From contig NZ_FMXM01000024.1 in the NCBI RefSeq assembly GCF_900103325.1, positions 1 to 64,000 of the forward strand: 64,000 bases of DNA, in the 5' to 3' direction. Made by a program: the position numbers and the translations under genes. Below the pieces are notes generated by a model. That model was given only the letters and a program-made list of their open reading frames with translations, did no database searches and had not been told where the DNA came from. This document shows, in pieces, positions 1-8,433 of the stretch (positions within the stretch are counted from its first letter, which is position 1; each line of letters begins with the position of its first letter). This stretch comes from Mesorhizobium qingshengii. GTDB lineage: Bacteria > Pseudomonadota > Alphaproteobacteria > Rhizobiales > Rhizobiaceae.

Positions 1-1
1 G

Positions 2-295
2 CTGACGCCGACGCAAGTGCGTCAGGTGGGTGACGCCGTCACGCTTGTTGATGTCAGGGAGAACGCCGAGTGGGCGTCTGGGCATATAGCGGGCGCCATT
101 CATATTCCGTTGGGCAAGCTGCGTGACAAGATGGACCTAATTCCATCTGACAAGCCCGTCGTGTTCTATTGCCACTCCGGCGGCCGGTCATCGCAAGCGA
201 TTGCCCTCGCCATGGCGGCAGGACAGCCGCACGACACGCATATGGGCGGCGGCATTAGCGCCTGGCGTGCGCAAGGTTTCCCGGTGGCAAGCTGA
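2..295 (+). CDS. Rhodanese-like domain protein (5' end outside window)
   Basis: This is the C-terminal part of a rhodanese-fold sulfurtransferase. The frame is open to the left edge and reads LTPTQVRQVGDAVTLVDVRE, so the gene probably begins upstream; a GTG at 17 is the first possible start inside the window but falls in the middle of the domain. The CH2A-type motif VDVRENAEW, the active-site loop YCHSGGRS with its catalytic Cys, and the closing GGISAWRAQGFP are all present. Single-domain rhodaneses of about 100 residues transfer sulfane sulfur; the substrate cannot be told from the sequence. It converges on the phosphonate genes. Confidence 0.85.
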   Translation: MTPTQVRQVGDAVTLVDVRENAEWASGHIAGAIHIPLGKLRDKMDLIPSDKPVVFYCHSGGRSSQAIALAMAAGQPHDTHMGGGISAWRAQGFPVAS

Positions 296-404
296 TAGCG
301 CGGGCGTTTCGACTAGGGGAGGTCAAGTTGCGGCTGGGAGGATCAGGGTCGAGATGGTTTTCGCGCTTGGAGCAGAAACCCTGACTGAAGCGAAGGGCGT
401 TAGC

Positions 405-1202
405 CTATGAACCCGTTGCGCGGGCGGTGATGCGCTCGAGCCCAAGCAGCAGGATCAGCGTCGCCGCCACCAGGATCATGGTGAGTGCTGCACCCGCAAA
501 GATGTCACCTCGGTCTGTCAAGCTGAAGATCGATACCGGCAGCGTTACCCAGCCCGGCGGGTAGACCATGACGGTGGCGCCAAGCTCACCCATCGACAGC
601 GCGAAGCTCAGGCCGAAAGCGGCAACCAGATACGGTGCGAGCAACGGCAGCGTCACATGCCAGAGCCGGTAGGCCGGCCGGGCGCCGAGGCTTGAGGCCA
701 CCTGTTCGAAGTCAGGCGAAAGCCGCGCCAGTCCGGCCGAGACATTGCCGAAGGTAAAGGCCGAGATCAGCACAAAATGCGCGATCATGACGATCGCAAC
801 CGTGCCGTTGAGCAGCAGCGGCGGGTGGCTGAACGCAACCAGCAAGCCAAGGCCGACGGACACCGAAGGCACGGCGCTGGGAATGAAGAACAGCAGGCCG
901 AGCAGACGCCGCAAGGCATGGCCTTGGAGGCGCAGCGAAAGTGCTGCCCACGTGCCGCTGACCAGCGCCAGCGTGCTGGCCAGGAAGCCGGTGATCAGGC
1001 TGGCCTTGACCGCAGAGCCGGCGGCGCCCGAAACGACTTCGGAATAATGCTCTGTCGTCAGGCCGCTCGGCAGCACGCCGTTCCACTGGTCGGCAAGGCT
1101 GGACAAGAGGATGACCGCAAGTGGCGCCAGGAAGAGCACGCCGAACAGCAGCGCGAACAGCACCCATAGGACAAGGCGACCGGACCGCGACCAGACGAGC
1201 AT
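405..1202 (-). CDS. phnV: 2-aminoethylphosphonate ABC transporter permease (PhnV-like)
   Basis: This is an inner-membrane permease of 265 residues with about six hydrophobic segments, of the iron/putrescine/phosphonate (BPD_transp_1) type. The cytoplasmic EAA-like loop reads ASSLGARPAYRLWHVTLPLL, which contacts the ATPase. The ATG at 1202 lies two bases after the stop of the upstream permease gene, so the two are translated in series. Substrate assignment comes from the neighbours (PhnS, PhnT, PhnW, PhnY, PhnA), not from the permease itself. It is the last gene of the transport operon. Confidence 0.85.
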   Translation of the reverse strand: MLVWSRSGRLVLWVLFALLFGVLFLAPLAVILLSSLADQWNGVLPSGLTTEHYSEVVSGAAGSAVKASLITGFLASTLALVSGTWAALSLRLQGHALRRLLGLLFFIPSAVPSVSVGLGLLVAFSHPPLLLNGTVAIVMIAHFVLISAFTFGNVSAGLARLSPDFEQVASSLGARPAYRLWHVTLPLLAPYLVAAFGLSFALSMGELGATVMVYPPGWVTLPVSIFSLTDRGDIFAGAALTMILVAATLILLLGLERITARATGS

Positions 1203-1204
1203 CG

Positions 1205-2062
1205 CTAGGATCCCAACCGGCCGGCGGCAATGCGGTAGAGGCTGAACAGGCCGAGCGACAGCGCGATATTGACCACGGCGATGATGCAGGCGACCTGATA
1301 GGCCGATTCCTGGATTGCCTTGCCATAGATAAGCAAAGGCAGGGTGATGACGCCCTTGGCGCCGATGAACAGCACGATGCCGAATTCATTGACGGTCAAC
1401 AACAGGCACAGGCTGCCGCCGGCAATGAGTGCGGGGATCGCGGCCGGCAGGATGACCTGACGGACAATGCGGAACGGCCGTGCGCCGAGTACGCTTGCCG
1501 CTTCGATCTGTCCGCGGTCGACCAGCGAAAAGGCGGCGAGCAGAGGCCGCAGGATGAAGGGCGTGTAGACGGTGACCTCGGCCAACACCACGCCCCAGGC
1601 CGAATAGAGGAAATCGACAGGCGGCAGCGGTAGCGAGAAGGCCTCCATCAGACCGGTGTTGAGCATGCCGGCGGAGCCATAGAGGAAGGTGAAGGCAAGC
1701 GTCACCAGAAACGTCGGCAGCGCGATGAAGGTGTCGATCAGTTGGGCGATGAAGCCGCTGCCGGGAAACGGCACGAAGGCAAGGATCAGCGCCAGCACGA
1801 GACCGACGACCAGGCATCCGGCCGTCGCCGCGACCGAGATCGACACCGTGTTGACCAGCGCATTGAGGAAGAAGCGCGAATGCAGGACGTGGATGACTTC
1901 CGCGAAATTGGCGACGCCGCTGTCGTCGAGGAAGGCCTGCCGGGCGATGAGCGCCAGCGGATAGAAGAACAGTAGCGCCAGCAGTGCCGCCGGCGGCACG
2001 ATCCATAGCCTACCGGGTTCTCTCCGGACCGCCGGCGCATGAATAGCGAGCGCCTCAGACAC
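1205..2062 (-). CDS. phnU: 2-aminoethylphosphonate ABC transporter permease (PhnU-like)
   Basis: This second permease subunit has 285 residues and several membrane segments. Its EAA loop is AASVLGARPFRIVRQVILPAA. A longer open frame reaches 2185, but the residues before VSEALAIHAP are arginine and cysteine rich and out of keeping with the family, so I chose the GTG at 2062. That start overlaps the end of the ATPase gene by eight bases, which suggests translational coupling. Together with the downstream permease it should form the membrane channel of a phosphonate importer. Confidence 0.85.
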   Translation of the reverse strand: MSEALAIHAPAVRREPGRLWIVPPAALLALLFFYPLALIARQAFLDDSGVANFAEVIHVLHSRFFLNALVNTVSISVAATAGCLVVGLVLALILAFVPFPGSGFIAQLIDTFIALPTFLVTLAFTFLYGSAGMLNTGLMEAFSLPLPPVDFLYSAWGVVLAEVTVYTPFILRPLLAAFSLVDRGQIEAASVLGARPFRIVRQVILPAAIPALIAGGSLCLLLTVNEFGIVLFIGAKGVITLPLLIYGKAIQESAYQVACIIAVVNIALSLGLFSLYRIAAGRLGS

Positions 2063-3200
2063 CGGCGTCTTCCGGAACAAGCGAGGTATCGGCGGGCGTG
2101 AAGAACAGCGGCACGGTGGCGCCGGGCTCCGGCAAAGCCATCGGCAACCTCGTCGCCGAGATGCGCACCGGCGTGCCGTCGACATCGAGCATCAAGTGGG
2201 TCAGTTCACCCTGCCAGTGCACTTCCCTAAGTGTGCCGACAATGCGGTTGGTATGCTCGCTGTCGGCCGTCAGGCTGAGATGCTGCGGACGAATGCACAG
2301 CAGGCTCTTGGCGCCGGTCTTCTCGTCGCGGCCGGCGCCGGTGAGCATCTTGTCACCATGTCTCGCCGTGGCAAAGCCCTTCGAGCCAACGCCTTCGACA
2401 ATGGTCACCGGCAAAAGATTGGCACGGCCAAGGAACTCGGCGGTGAACCGGTTTGGCGGGCGGCGGTAGAGTTCGGTCGTCGGTCCGTGCGAACAGACCC
2501 TGCCGTCGCGCATGATGGCGATCTTGTCGGCGAGCGTCAGCGCTTCGGTCTGGTCGTGAGTAACATAGAGGATCGTCAGTCCCGGCAGGCTGCGGTGTAG
2601 ACGGGCAATCTCCTCGACCATGTTGCGGCGGATCTGCGCATCGAGCGCCGAGAGCGGCTCATCGAGCAGGAGCACGCGCGGCCGTACTGCGAGAGCGCGG
2701 GCAATCGCGACACGCTGCTGCTGTCCGCCCGAAAGCTCGCGCGGATAACGCCTTGCATAGGCCGACATGCCGACAGTGCCGAGCGCATCCTTGACCCGTT
2801 CGGTGACCAGCGCCTTGTCGGCCCCTTGTGCACGCAGGCCGAAGGCGACGTTGTCTTCGACCCGCATGTGGGGGAACAGTGCATAGTTCTGCACCACCAT
2901 GCCGAGGCCGCGCTCATAGGGCGGCAGATCGGTGACGTCAGTGGCACCGATGCGTATCCGACCGCTTGCGGGCCGCACGAAGCCGGCCACGGCCCGCAAA
3001 GCCGTGGTCTTGCCCGACCCGGACGGGCCGATCATCGCCAGGATTTCGCCAGGAGCGATATCCAGGCTCAGCGGATGCAGGACCACATGCGCGCCATAGG
3101 CGACGCTGACCTTGTCGAAATGGACGTTGGAGCCGGCGCCGCGAACCTTCGCGGCGTCGACGTCCATGACACTGGTCCCAGTAAAGGCGACGGCCGACAT
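2055..3200 (-). CDS. phnT: 2-aminoethylphosphonate ABC transporter ATP-binding protein
   Basis: The protein is a 381-residue ATPase of the spermidine/iron/phosphonate importer type. It has Walker A GPSGSGKTT, the signature LSGGQQQR, Walker B VLLLDEP and the switch His in YVTHDQ, followed by a C-terminal TOBE-like regulatory domain. I start it at the ATG at 3200, which has AGGA upstream; the open frame extends to 3308 but that extension overlaps the binding-protein gene and looks non-coding. It sits between the binding protein and the two permeases. Confidence 0.9.
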   Translation of the reverse strand: MSAVAFTGTSVMDVDAAKVRGAGSNVHFDKVSVAYGAHVVLHPLSLDIAPGEILAMIGPSGSGKTTALRAVAGFVRPASGRIRIGATDVTDLPPYERGLGMVVQNYALFPHMRVEDNVAFGLRAQGADKALVTERVKDALGTVGMSAYARRYPRELSGGQQQRVAIARALAVRPRVLLLDEPLSALDAQIRRNMVEEIARLHRSLPGLTILYVTHDQTEALTLADKIAIMRDGRVCSHGPTTELYRRPPNRFTAEFLGRANLLPVTIVEGVGSKGFATARHGDKMLTGAGRDEKTGAKSLLCIRPQHLSLTADSEHTNRIVGTLREVHWQGELTHLMLDVDGTPVRISATRLPMALPEPGATVPLFFTPADTSLVPEDAGV

Positions 3201-3229
3201 GGCTTGGTCCTCCGGGTCCGACTTGCGGA

Positions 3230-4261
3230 TCAACTTCCGGTCGCTTCGTTCCAGCGCTTGACGTAGTCGGGAAGCTTGCTCAGCGCGTCGTCCCAGTTCG
3301 GGGACCATATCGTCACGCCCTTCATCGCTTCCTGCAGCTTGGCGAAGTTGGCATCGTTCGGGGTCACGTCCTTGCGGGCGGGCATGCCGAGCGCAACCGA
3401 GCTTATCGTTGACTGTGCTTCCTTGGAGAGCAGGAAGTCGATCAGCTTCTTGCCGTTGTCGCCATTGGGCGCGCCGGTCACCAGGCCGATTTCATAGGGC
3501 AGCGCGAAAGTGGAGCGCACGCCGTCAGGACCCGCCGGCCAGAACACCTTGATGTTGGGATTGTCGGCCATCTGCGACATGTTCATCTGCAGATCGCCAT
3601 TGGCGACATGCAGTTCGCCCTTGTTGACCAAGGCCGTCAGCTTGCCTGTAGAGGCGGAGGGCCCGACATTGTTGTCCTGCAGCTTCTTCATGAAGTCGAA
3701 GCCGGCATCCTCGCCGCCGAACGCGTGGATCACCTCCAGCATGACGGCGGTGCCGTCGCCGGCCTGTCCCGGGGTCGAATACTGGATCTTGCCCTTGAAT
3801 TTCGGGTCGAGCAGATCGTTGTATGTCTTCGGCGCCTCAGACAGCACGGCGCTGTCGTAGATGAAATTCATGTAGTTGTTGACCAGCGGCCGGTACTTGT
3901 CCGTGCCGCCGTCGATCTGCGACGCGGCCTCTGGCTTGTAATCCTGCAGCAGTCCGTCGGCGGCCGCGCGCTGAACGAAGGGTGGCAAGGTCACCAACAC
4001 ATCGGCCTGCGGGTTCGACTTTTCCTTCGCGATGCGCTCGACGACACCGCCGGAGCCTGCCTCGATGTACTGCACGGTGATGCCAGTGGCCTTGGTGAAG
4101 GCGGCGAACTCGGTCTCGTACCAGCTGCCGTTGCCGTCATGCAGGCCGTCGGCCGAGTAGATGGTGACGACACCATCGGCAAGTGCCGGTCCCACGAGAG
4201 CCGCCGACGCCGAGAGAGACGTGGCGAAGGCCATAACTATGGTTGCATTGCTCGATTTCAT
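3230..4261 (-). CDS. phnS: 2-aminoethylphosphonate ABC transporter substrate-binding protein
   Basis: This periplasmic binding protein of 343 residues begins with a clear signal peptide (MKSSNATIVMAFATSLSASA, cleavage near ALADG). The mature part, with YSADGLHDGNGSWYETEFAAF, has the type 2 periplasmic fold of the iron/AEP binding proteins. It is the first gene of the phnSTUV transport unit. The AT-rich motif at 4382-4399 upstream resembles ones before phnW and lysR, so it is probably under the LysR regulator. Substrate is inferred from the PhnW/PhnY/PhnA genes next door. Confidence 0.88.
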   Translation of the reverse strand: MKSSNATIVMAFATSLSASAALVGPALADGVVTIYSADGLHDGNGSWYETEFAAFTKATGITVQYIEAGSGGVVERIAKEKSNPQADVLVTLPPFVQRAAADGLLQDYKPEAASQIDGGTDKYRPLVNNYMNFIYDSAVLSEAPKTYNDLLDPKFKGKIQYSTPGQAGDGTAVMLEVIHAFGGEDAGFDFMKKLQDNNVGPSASTGKLTALVNKGELHVANGDLQMNMSQMADNPNIKVFWPAGPDGVRSTFALPYEIGLVTGAPNGDNGKKLIDFLLSKEAQSTISSVALGMPARKDVTPNDANFAKLQEAMKGVTIWSPNWDDALSKLPDYVKRWNEATGS

Positions 4262-4381
4262 GGATCAGTTCCCCTGTGATTGATGGCACATTCTGCGATG
4301 CACTTTGACGATGGCCCCGCCGGGACCTTCCGGCTTGTAGCGCTGGTGGATGTCGCCGTTGTGTCAACTCTGGGGATTGGT

Positions 4382-4399
4382 GATCGATAAGTAAAATCT
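4382..4399 (-). promoter_or_regulatory. AT-rich motif upstream of phnS, candidate LysR box
   Basis: Read on the minus strand the site is AGATTTTACTTATCGATC. Close variants occur upstream of phnW (10971-10989) and lysR (11355-11373), in the same orientation. It lies about 120 bases before the phnS start. Regulator assignment is inference from the single LysR gene in the cluster. Confidence 0.5.
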
Positions 4400-4516
4400 A
4401 TTTATTTTATGACAGGCAAACTTCATCTGATAGTTGTCACGGAACTGTCGCATCGCTGTCTTGGCAGCAATCCGGGCTCGCGGAAGGCCGGCTATGGGCG
4501 GCAGGGATGGTCGTGA

Positions 4517-5527
4517 TCAGCCGAATGAAACGCCTGCCGTTTGGGCCCGCAATCGCGGGTCGAACGAGCGAACGGTGACCGGCCGGCCGTCGAGGATTTC
4601 GAAACAGCGGCCGAGGGTATCTTCCTCCAGCCGGCGCATCGCCTCATTCGTAAAGAAGGTCAGATGCGGGAACAGGATGACGTTGTCGCGGCCGAATAGC
4701 GCGCTCATCGGGTGGCCTGACTTGGCCAGCGGCTCCATCGAATAGACGTCTAGCCCGGCGCCGCCAATGCACCCGGCAACGAGCCCTTCGACAAGCGCTG
4801 CCTCGTCGATCAGCGCGCCGCGCGAGACATTGACGATGATGGCGGTGGGCTTCAGGCAGGCAAGCTCGGTCTTGCCGATCAGGCCACGCGTCCTGTCATT
4901 CAGCACGCAATGGATGGAAACAAAATCGCAAGCGCAAAGCATGGTCTGGAGGTCGTCGACCTTCTCGATGCCGGCGGTCTGCATCGCCGCGGCGCCGACA
5001 CACGGATCAAAGCCAAGGACGCGCGCGCGAAACCCCTGCCCGGCCATGCGCGCCATGCTGCGGCCGATCCTGCCGCAGCCGACCAGCCCAAGCGTGGCGC
5101 CGGAAATGTCGCGGCCTAACCAGCGTTGCTCGGGCCATATCCAGCCATCGCGCGATACAGCCGCCGTGATGGAAGGCAGCCTCTTGGCCAGCGCGATCAT
5201 CAGCGCGAAGGCGCCTTCGGCGACGGTTTCCTCGGCATATTCGGGCACATTGACGACGGGAATGCCGCGCGTCATGGCGGCCTGGATATCGATGGCGTCG
5301 ATGCCGACGCCATATTTGACGATACCCTTCAACCTGGGTGCCGCTTCGATCACCCGGGCAGTGATCGGCGTGTAGCACATGAGCAGCAGGTCGGCGTCGG
5401 CGACCGCGCTGACAAGATCGGCCTCGGGGATGCCATCCGGCAGGGTCATCAGGTCGACACCCCTCGCCCGCAAGCCGGCGTCGATGCCGGGGCATTCGAG
5501 CTCTCGGTCGGTGCGCACGGCCTTCAT
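4517..5527 (-). CDS. D-2-hydroxyacid dehydrogenase, NAD-dependent, in the phosphonate cluster
   Basis: This 336-residue protein belongs to the phosphoglycerate dehydrogenase-like family. The nucleotide-binding motif GLVGCGRIGRSMA ends in an acidic residue (GFDP), which favours NAD. The catalytic set is visible: Arg in NVSRGALID, Glu in DVYSMEPL and His in LFPHLTFF. I chose the ATG at 5527, two bases after the stop of the PLP-enzyme gene; the longer frame to 5662 overlaps that gene. The substrate is not known. Its position suggests a hydroxylated or keto phosphonate, such as a phosphonopyruvate/phosphonolactate pair, but this is only inference. Confidence 0.85.
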   Translation of the reverse strand: MKAVRTDRELECPGIDAGLRARGVDLMTLPDGIPEADLVSAVADADLLLMCYTPITARVIEAAPRLKGIVKYGVGIDAIDIQAAMTRGIPVVNVPEYAEETVAEGAFALMIALAKRLPSITAAVSRDGWIWPEQRWLGRDISGATLGLVGCGRIGRSMARMAGQGFRARVLGFDPCVGAAAMQTAGIEKVDDLQTMLCACDFVSIHCVLNDRTRGLIGKTELACLKPTAIIVNVSRGALIDEAALVEGLVAGCIGGAGLDVYSMEPLAKSGHPMSALFGRDNVILFPHLTFFTNEAMRRLEEDTLGRCFEILDGRPVTVRSFDPRLRAQTAGVSFG

Positions 5528-5529
5528 GG

Positions 5530-6888
5530 TCAGGCTGCCAGCACGGCGGCCTCGACTATATCGAGCGCGCGATCGAGATCGATTTTCGAAATGACAAGCG
5601 GCGGCGACAGCGTCAGCACGTTGCCGTGGCTGACCTTGAAGCTCAGGCCCCGCTCGAGGCAAGCGTAGAAGACACGCTCGGCAAGCTCGCGCGCCGGCTG
5701 GCGCGTGGCACGGTCGTCAACCAGCTCGACGCCGACCATCAGTCCCCTGCCCCTGACGTCGCCGACATGCGGCGAGCGTGTCATCAGTTCGTGCATCCGC
5801 CCCAGCATATGTTGGCCAAGTTCGGCTGCGCGCTCGACCAATCCTTCCTCCAGGATGATGTCGATCGTCGTCAGTGCCGCGCGCGTCGTCACCGGGTTCT
5901 TTTCATGCGTGTAGTGTCCGATCGCAAAGCCGCCGGTGACGTCGAGACCGCGGCGCGCGATGACGGCGGCGATCGGCAGGATGCCGCCGCCAAGCGACTT
6001 GCCTAGAACGACGATGTCCGGCGTCATGCCATCATGCTCGTGGGCGAAGAACTTGCCGGTCTTGCCAAGGCCGGTCGGGATCTCGTCGAAGATCAGCAAA
6101 GTGCCGTGCCGGTCGCAGGCCTCGCGCACGCGCTTCCAGAAGCCAGCAGGCGGCGGGTTGGGCGTCGCCCGCATCGGCTCGGCGACGACCGCCGCCACGT
6201 CCTGCTCGCGGCCGAGAACGTAGGCGATCATGTTGGCGCACGCCAGTCCCGAGGCTTCCAACGAATCGTGCCCATAGGGACAGCGATAGCCATCCCAAGG
6301 CGCGACATGTTCGGTGCCGGTCATCATCGGGCCGGCGATGTGCGAGCGGAAGGTCGCTTCGCCACCGACGCTGGCGGCACCAAAGCCGGCGCCGTGAAAG
6401 GCATCCCAGAACGACACCGTCTTGAACCGCCCGGTCGCGGCGCGCGCGATCTTCAGCGCGACCTCGATGGCATCCGAGCCGCCGGTGGTGAACAGCACCT
6501 TGCCAAGGTCGCCGGGCGCCAGTGCTGCCAGCTTTTCGGCCAGCTCGACGGCAGGCTCACAGGTGAAACGGCGCGGTGCAAAACACAGCTCATCGAGCTG
6601 CGCCTTGATCGCGGCCACCAGCCTTGGATGACCGTAGCCGAGGTGATGCACGCTGTTGCCGTGGAAATCCATGAAGCGGCGGCCGGCGGTGTCCTCGATC
6701 CAGATGCCTTGCGCCTTTGCGATTGTCGACAGACAAGGACTGGACAGGCTCTGGTGCATGAACGCGGCCGCGTCGCGATCAAGCAAGCCGCGGATTCGGG
6801 GATCGCCCTGTCCAGCATTCCAGCGGCCGCGTGCCGCAGTCGTGTTGGAATCGCCCTCGGTATGCACCAGCTCGTCTATCGCGGCCAT
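5530..6888 (-). CDS. pbfA: PLP-dependent class III aminotransferase-fold enzyme, probable (R)-1-hydroxy-2-aminoethylphosphonate ammonia-lyase
   Basis: The 452-residue protein has the class III aminotransferase fold: FHGNSVHHLGYGHP near the N-terminus, TTGGSDAIEVALK for phosphate binding, IFDEIPTGLGKTG with the PLP-contacting Asp, and the Schiff-base Lys in LGKSLGGGILP. In phosphonate clusters, relatives of this kind (PbfA) are lyases that turn (R)-1-hydroxy-AEP into phosphonoacetaldehyde and ammonia, feeding PhnY. The ATG at 6888 has GGAG upstream; an extension to 6951 is not convincing. Plain aminotransferase activity on AEP remains possible, but PhnW already covers that step. Confidence 0.8.
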   Translation of the reverse strand: MAAIDELVHTEGDSNTTAARGRWNAGQGDPRIRGLLDRDAAAFMHQSLSSPCLSTIAKAQGIWIEDTAGRRFMDFHGNSVHHLGYGHPRLVAAIKAQLDELCFAPRRFTCEPAVELAEKLAALAPGDLGKVLFTTGGSDAIEVALKIARAATGRFKTVSFWDAFHGAGFGAASVGGEATFRSHIAGPMMTGTEHVAPWDGYRCPYGHDSLEASGLACANMIAYVLGREQDVAAVVAEPMRATPNPPPAGFWKRVREACDRHGTLLIFDEIPTGLGKTGKFFAHEHDGMTPDIVVLGKSLGGGILPIAAVIARRGLDVTGGFAIGHYTHEKNPVTTRAALTTIDIILEEGLVERAAELGQHMLGRMHELMTRSPHVGDVRGRGLMVGVELVDDRATRQPARELAERVFYACLERGLSFKVSHGNVLTLSPPLVISKIDLDRALDIVEAAVLAA

Positions 6889-6961
6889 TACTATCTCCGA
6901 AACGCGAAGGAGGGAGCGTGGAACGCCCCCTCGATTTGTTCTGTCAGCCAATGCTGTCCGG

Positions 6962-8419
6962 TTAGGACCAAGGCAGCGAAAATGTCTTCACATTGGTGTA
7001 GCTCTTCATTGCCTCGACGACGCCTTCCTTGTAGCCATTACCCGAATCCTTGATGCCACCGAAGGGCGACATTTCGATGCGGTAGCCCGGCACTTCCCAG
7101 ATATTGACCGTGCCGACCTGCAAACCGGCGATGTATTTCTGCATGCGGCGAAAATCATTGGTGCAGACGCCCGACGACAGGCCGAAGGCGGTCGAGTTGG
7201 ACAGGGCGATTAGCGCCTCGTCATCGTCTGGAGCGCGCACGATCGGAATGATCGGCCCGAACGTCTCTTCCATCACCAGTTCAGATCTATGCGACACGCG
7301 ATCGACGACGATTGGCGGCAGCAACGCCCCCTGCCGACCCGGATTGTACAGGATTTCCGCGCCCTGCTCCGCGGCCCTTTGGACGCGGGCTTCGAAGAGT
7401 GCTGCCGCCTTCTCGTGCACCACGGTGCCAAGGTCGGTCGAGCGGTCCATCGGGTCGCCGAAACGGATCTTCTTCGCCCGCTCAAGCACCAGCGGCACGA
7501 AGCGGTCAGCAACGCTTTCCTGAACGAGGATGCGCTTGACCGCCGTGCAGCGCTGGCCGGAATTCTTCGTAGCACCCGCGACAGCTAGGTCCGCGGCCTT
7601 TGCTAGATCGTTATCCGACAGATCGTTGAGGATGATCAGCGGATCGTTGCCCCCGAGCTCCAGCACCTGGCGCTTGTAGCCGGCGGTGCGAGCGATCATC
7701 TTGCCGACGGGCACGCCGCCGGTGAAGGTGATCAGGTCGATATTCTCGTTCGTGATCATCTCGTTGCCAATGTCGGCCGGCCAACCGGTCACCACCGACA
7801 GCATTTCCGGCGGCAGGCCGGCTTCGTAGAGAATGTCGGCCAGCAGCAGTGCCGTCATTGGCGTCAGTTCGGTCGGCTTGACCACCACGCAATTGTTGGT
7901 GGCGATCGCCGGCGCCACCTTGTGCGAGACCATGTTAAGCGGATGGTTGAAGGGCGTGATCGCCGAGATCGCCTTCAGCGGCTCGCGGGTGGTGAAGATC
8001 TTTCGCGCCTTGCCATGTGGGGTGAGATCGCAGGAGAAGATCTGGCCGTCATCCTGGATGCACAGCTGCGCCGACAGCGTAAACACGTCATAGGCGCGGC
8101 CGACTTCATAGAGCGAGTCGGCCTTGGAGATACCGAGCTCAAGGGTGATGAGATCTGAAATCTCTTCCTTGCGCGACGCCAGCGCTTCGCCCGTACGAAA
8201 CAGGATCTGCTGGCGCTCGTAGCGCGTCAACTTCGACCTGTAGCCGGCGGCGATTTCGAAGGCCTGGCGGGCGTGTTCGGCGTGACCGGCCGGAACTGTA
8301 CCAACGATAGCATTGGTATAGGGATAGTGGACGGGAACGACGCCATCGGCGTCGACCATGCGTCCCGCGATGCGCATCGGCTCGTGGCGCACCTTGAACG
8401 TCGTTTCCGCCTTGGTCAT
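6962..8419 (-). CDS. phnY: Phosphonoacetaldehyde dehydrogenase
   Basis: This 485-residue NAD-dependent aldehyde dehydrogenase should oxidise phosphonoacetaldehyde to phosphonoacetate. It has ITPFNHPLNMVSHK (oxyanion Asn), FTGG for the cofactor, LELGGNDP with the general base Glu, and the catalytic Cys in NSGQRCTAVKR. The C-terminal PFGGIKDSGNGYKEGV is typical of the family. The ATG at 8419 follows AGGA and lies 14 bases after the phnA stop; the longer frame to 8869 is a shadow of phnA. It is the middle enzyme of the PhnW-PhnY-PhnA route. Confidence 0.93.
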   Translation of the reverse strand: MTKAETTFKVRHEPMRIAGRMVDADGVVPVHYPYTNAIVGTVPAGHAEHARQAFEIAAGYRSKLTRYERQQILFRTGEALASRKEEISDLITLELGISKADSLYEVGRAYDVFTLSAQLCIQDDGQIFSCDLTPHGKARKIFTTREPLKAISAITPFNHPLNMVSHKVAPAIATNNCVVVKPTELTPMTALLLADILYEAGLPPEMLSVVTGWPADIGNEMITNENIDLITFTGGVPVGKMIARTAGYKRQVLELGGNDPLIILNDLSDNDLAKAADLAVAGATKNSGQRCTAVKRILVQESVADRFVPLVLERAKKIRFGDPMDRSTDLGTVVHEKAAALFEARVQRAAEQGAEILYNPGRQGALLPPIVVDRVSHRSELVMEETFGPIIPIVRAPDDDEALIALSNSTAFGLSSGVCTNDFRRMQKYIAGLQVGTVNIWEVPGYRIEMSPFGGIKDSGNGYKEGVVEAMKSYTNVKTFSLPWS

Positions 8420-8433
8420 CGTCTTGGGTCCTG

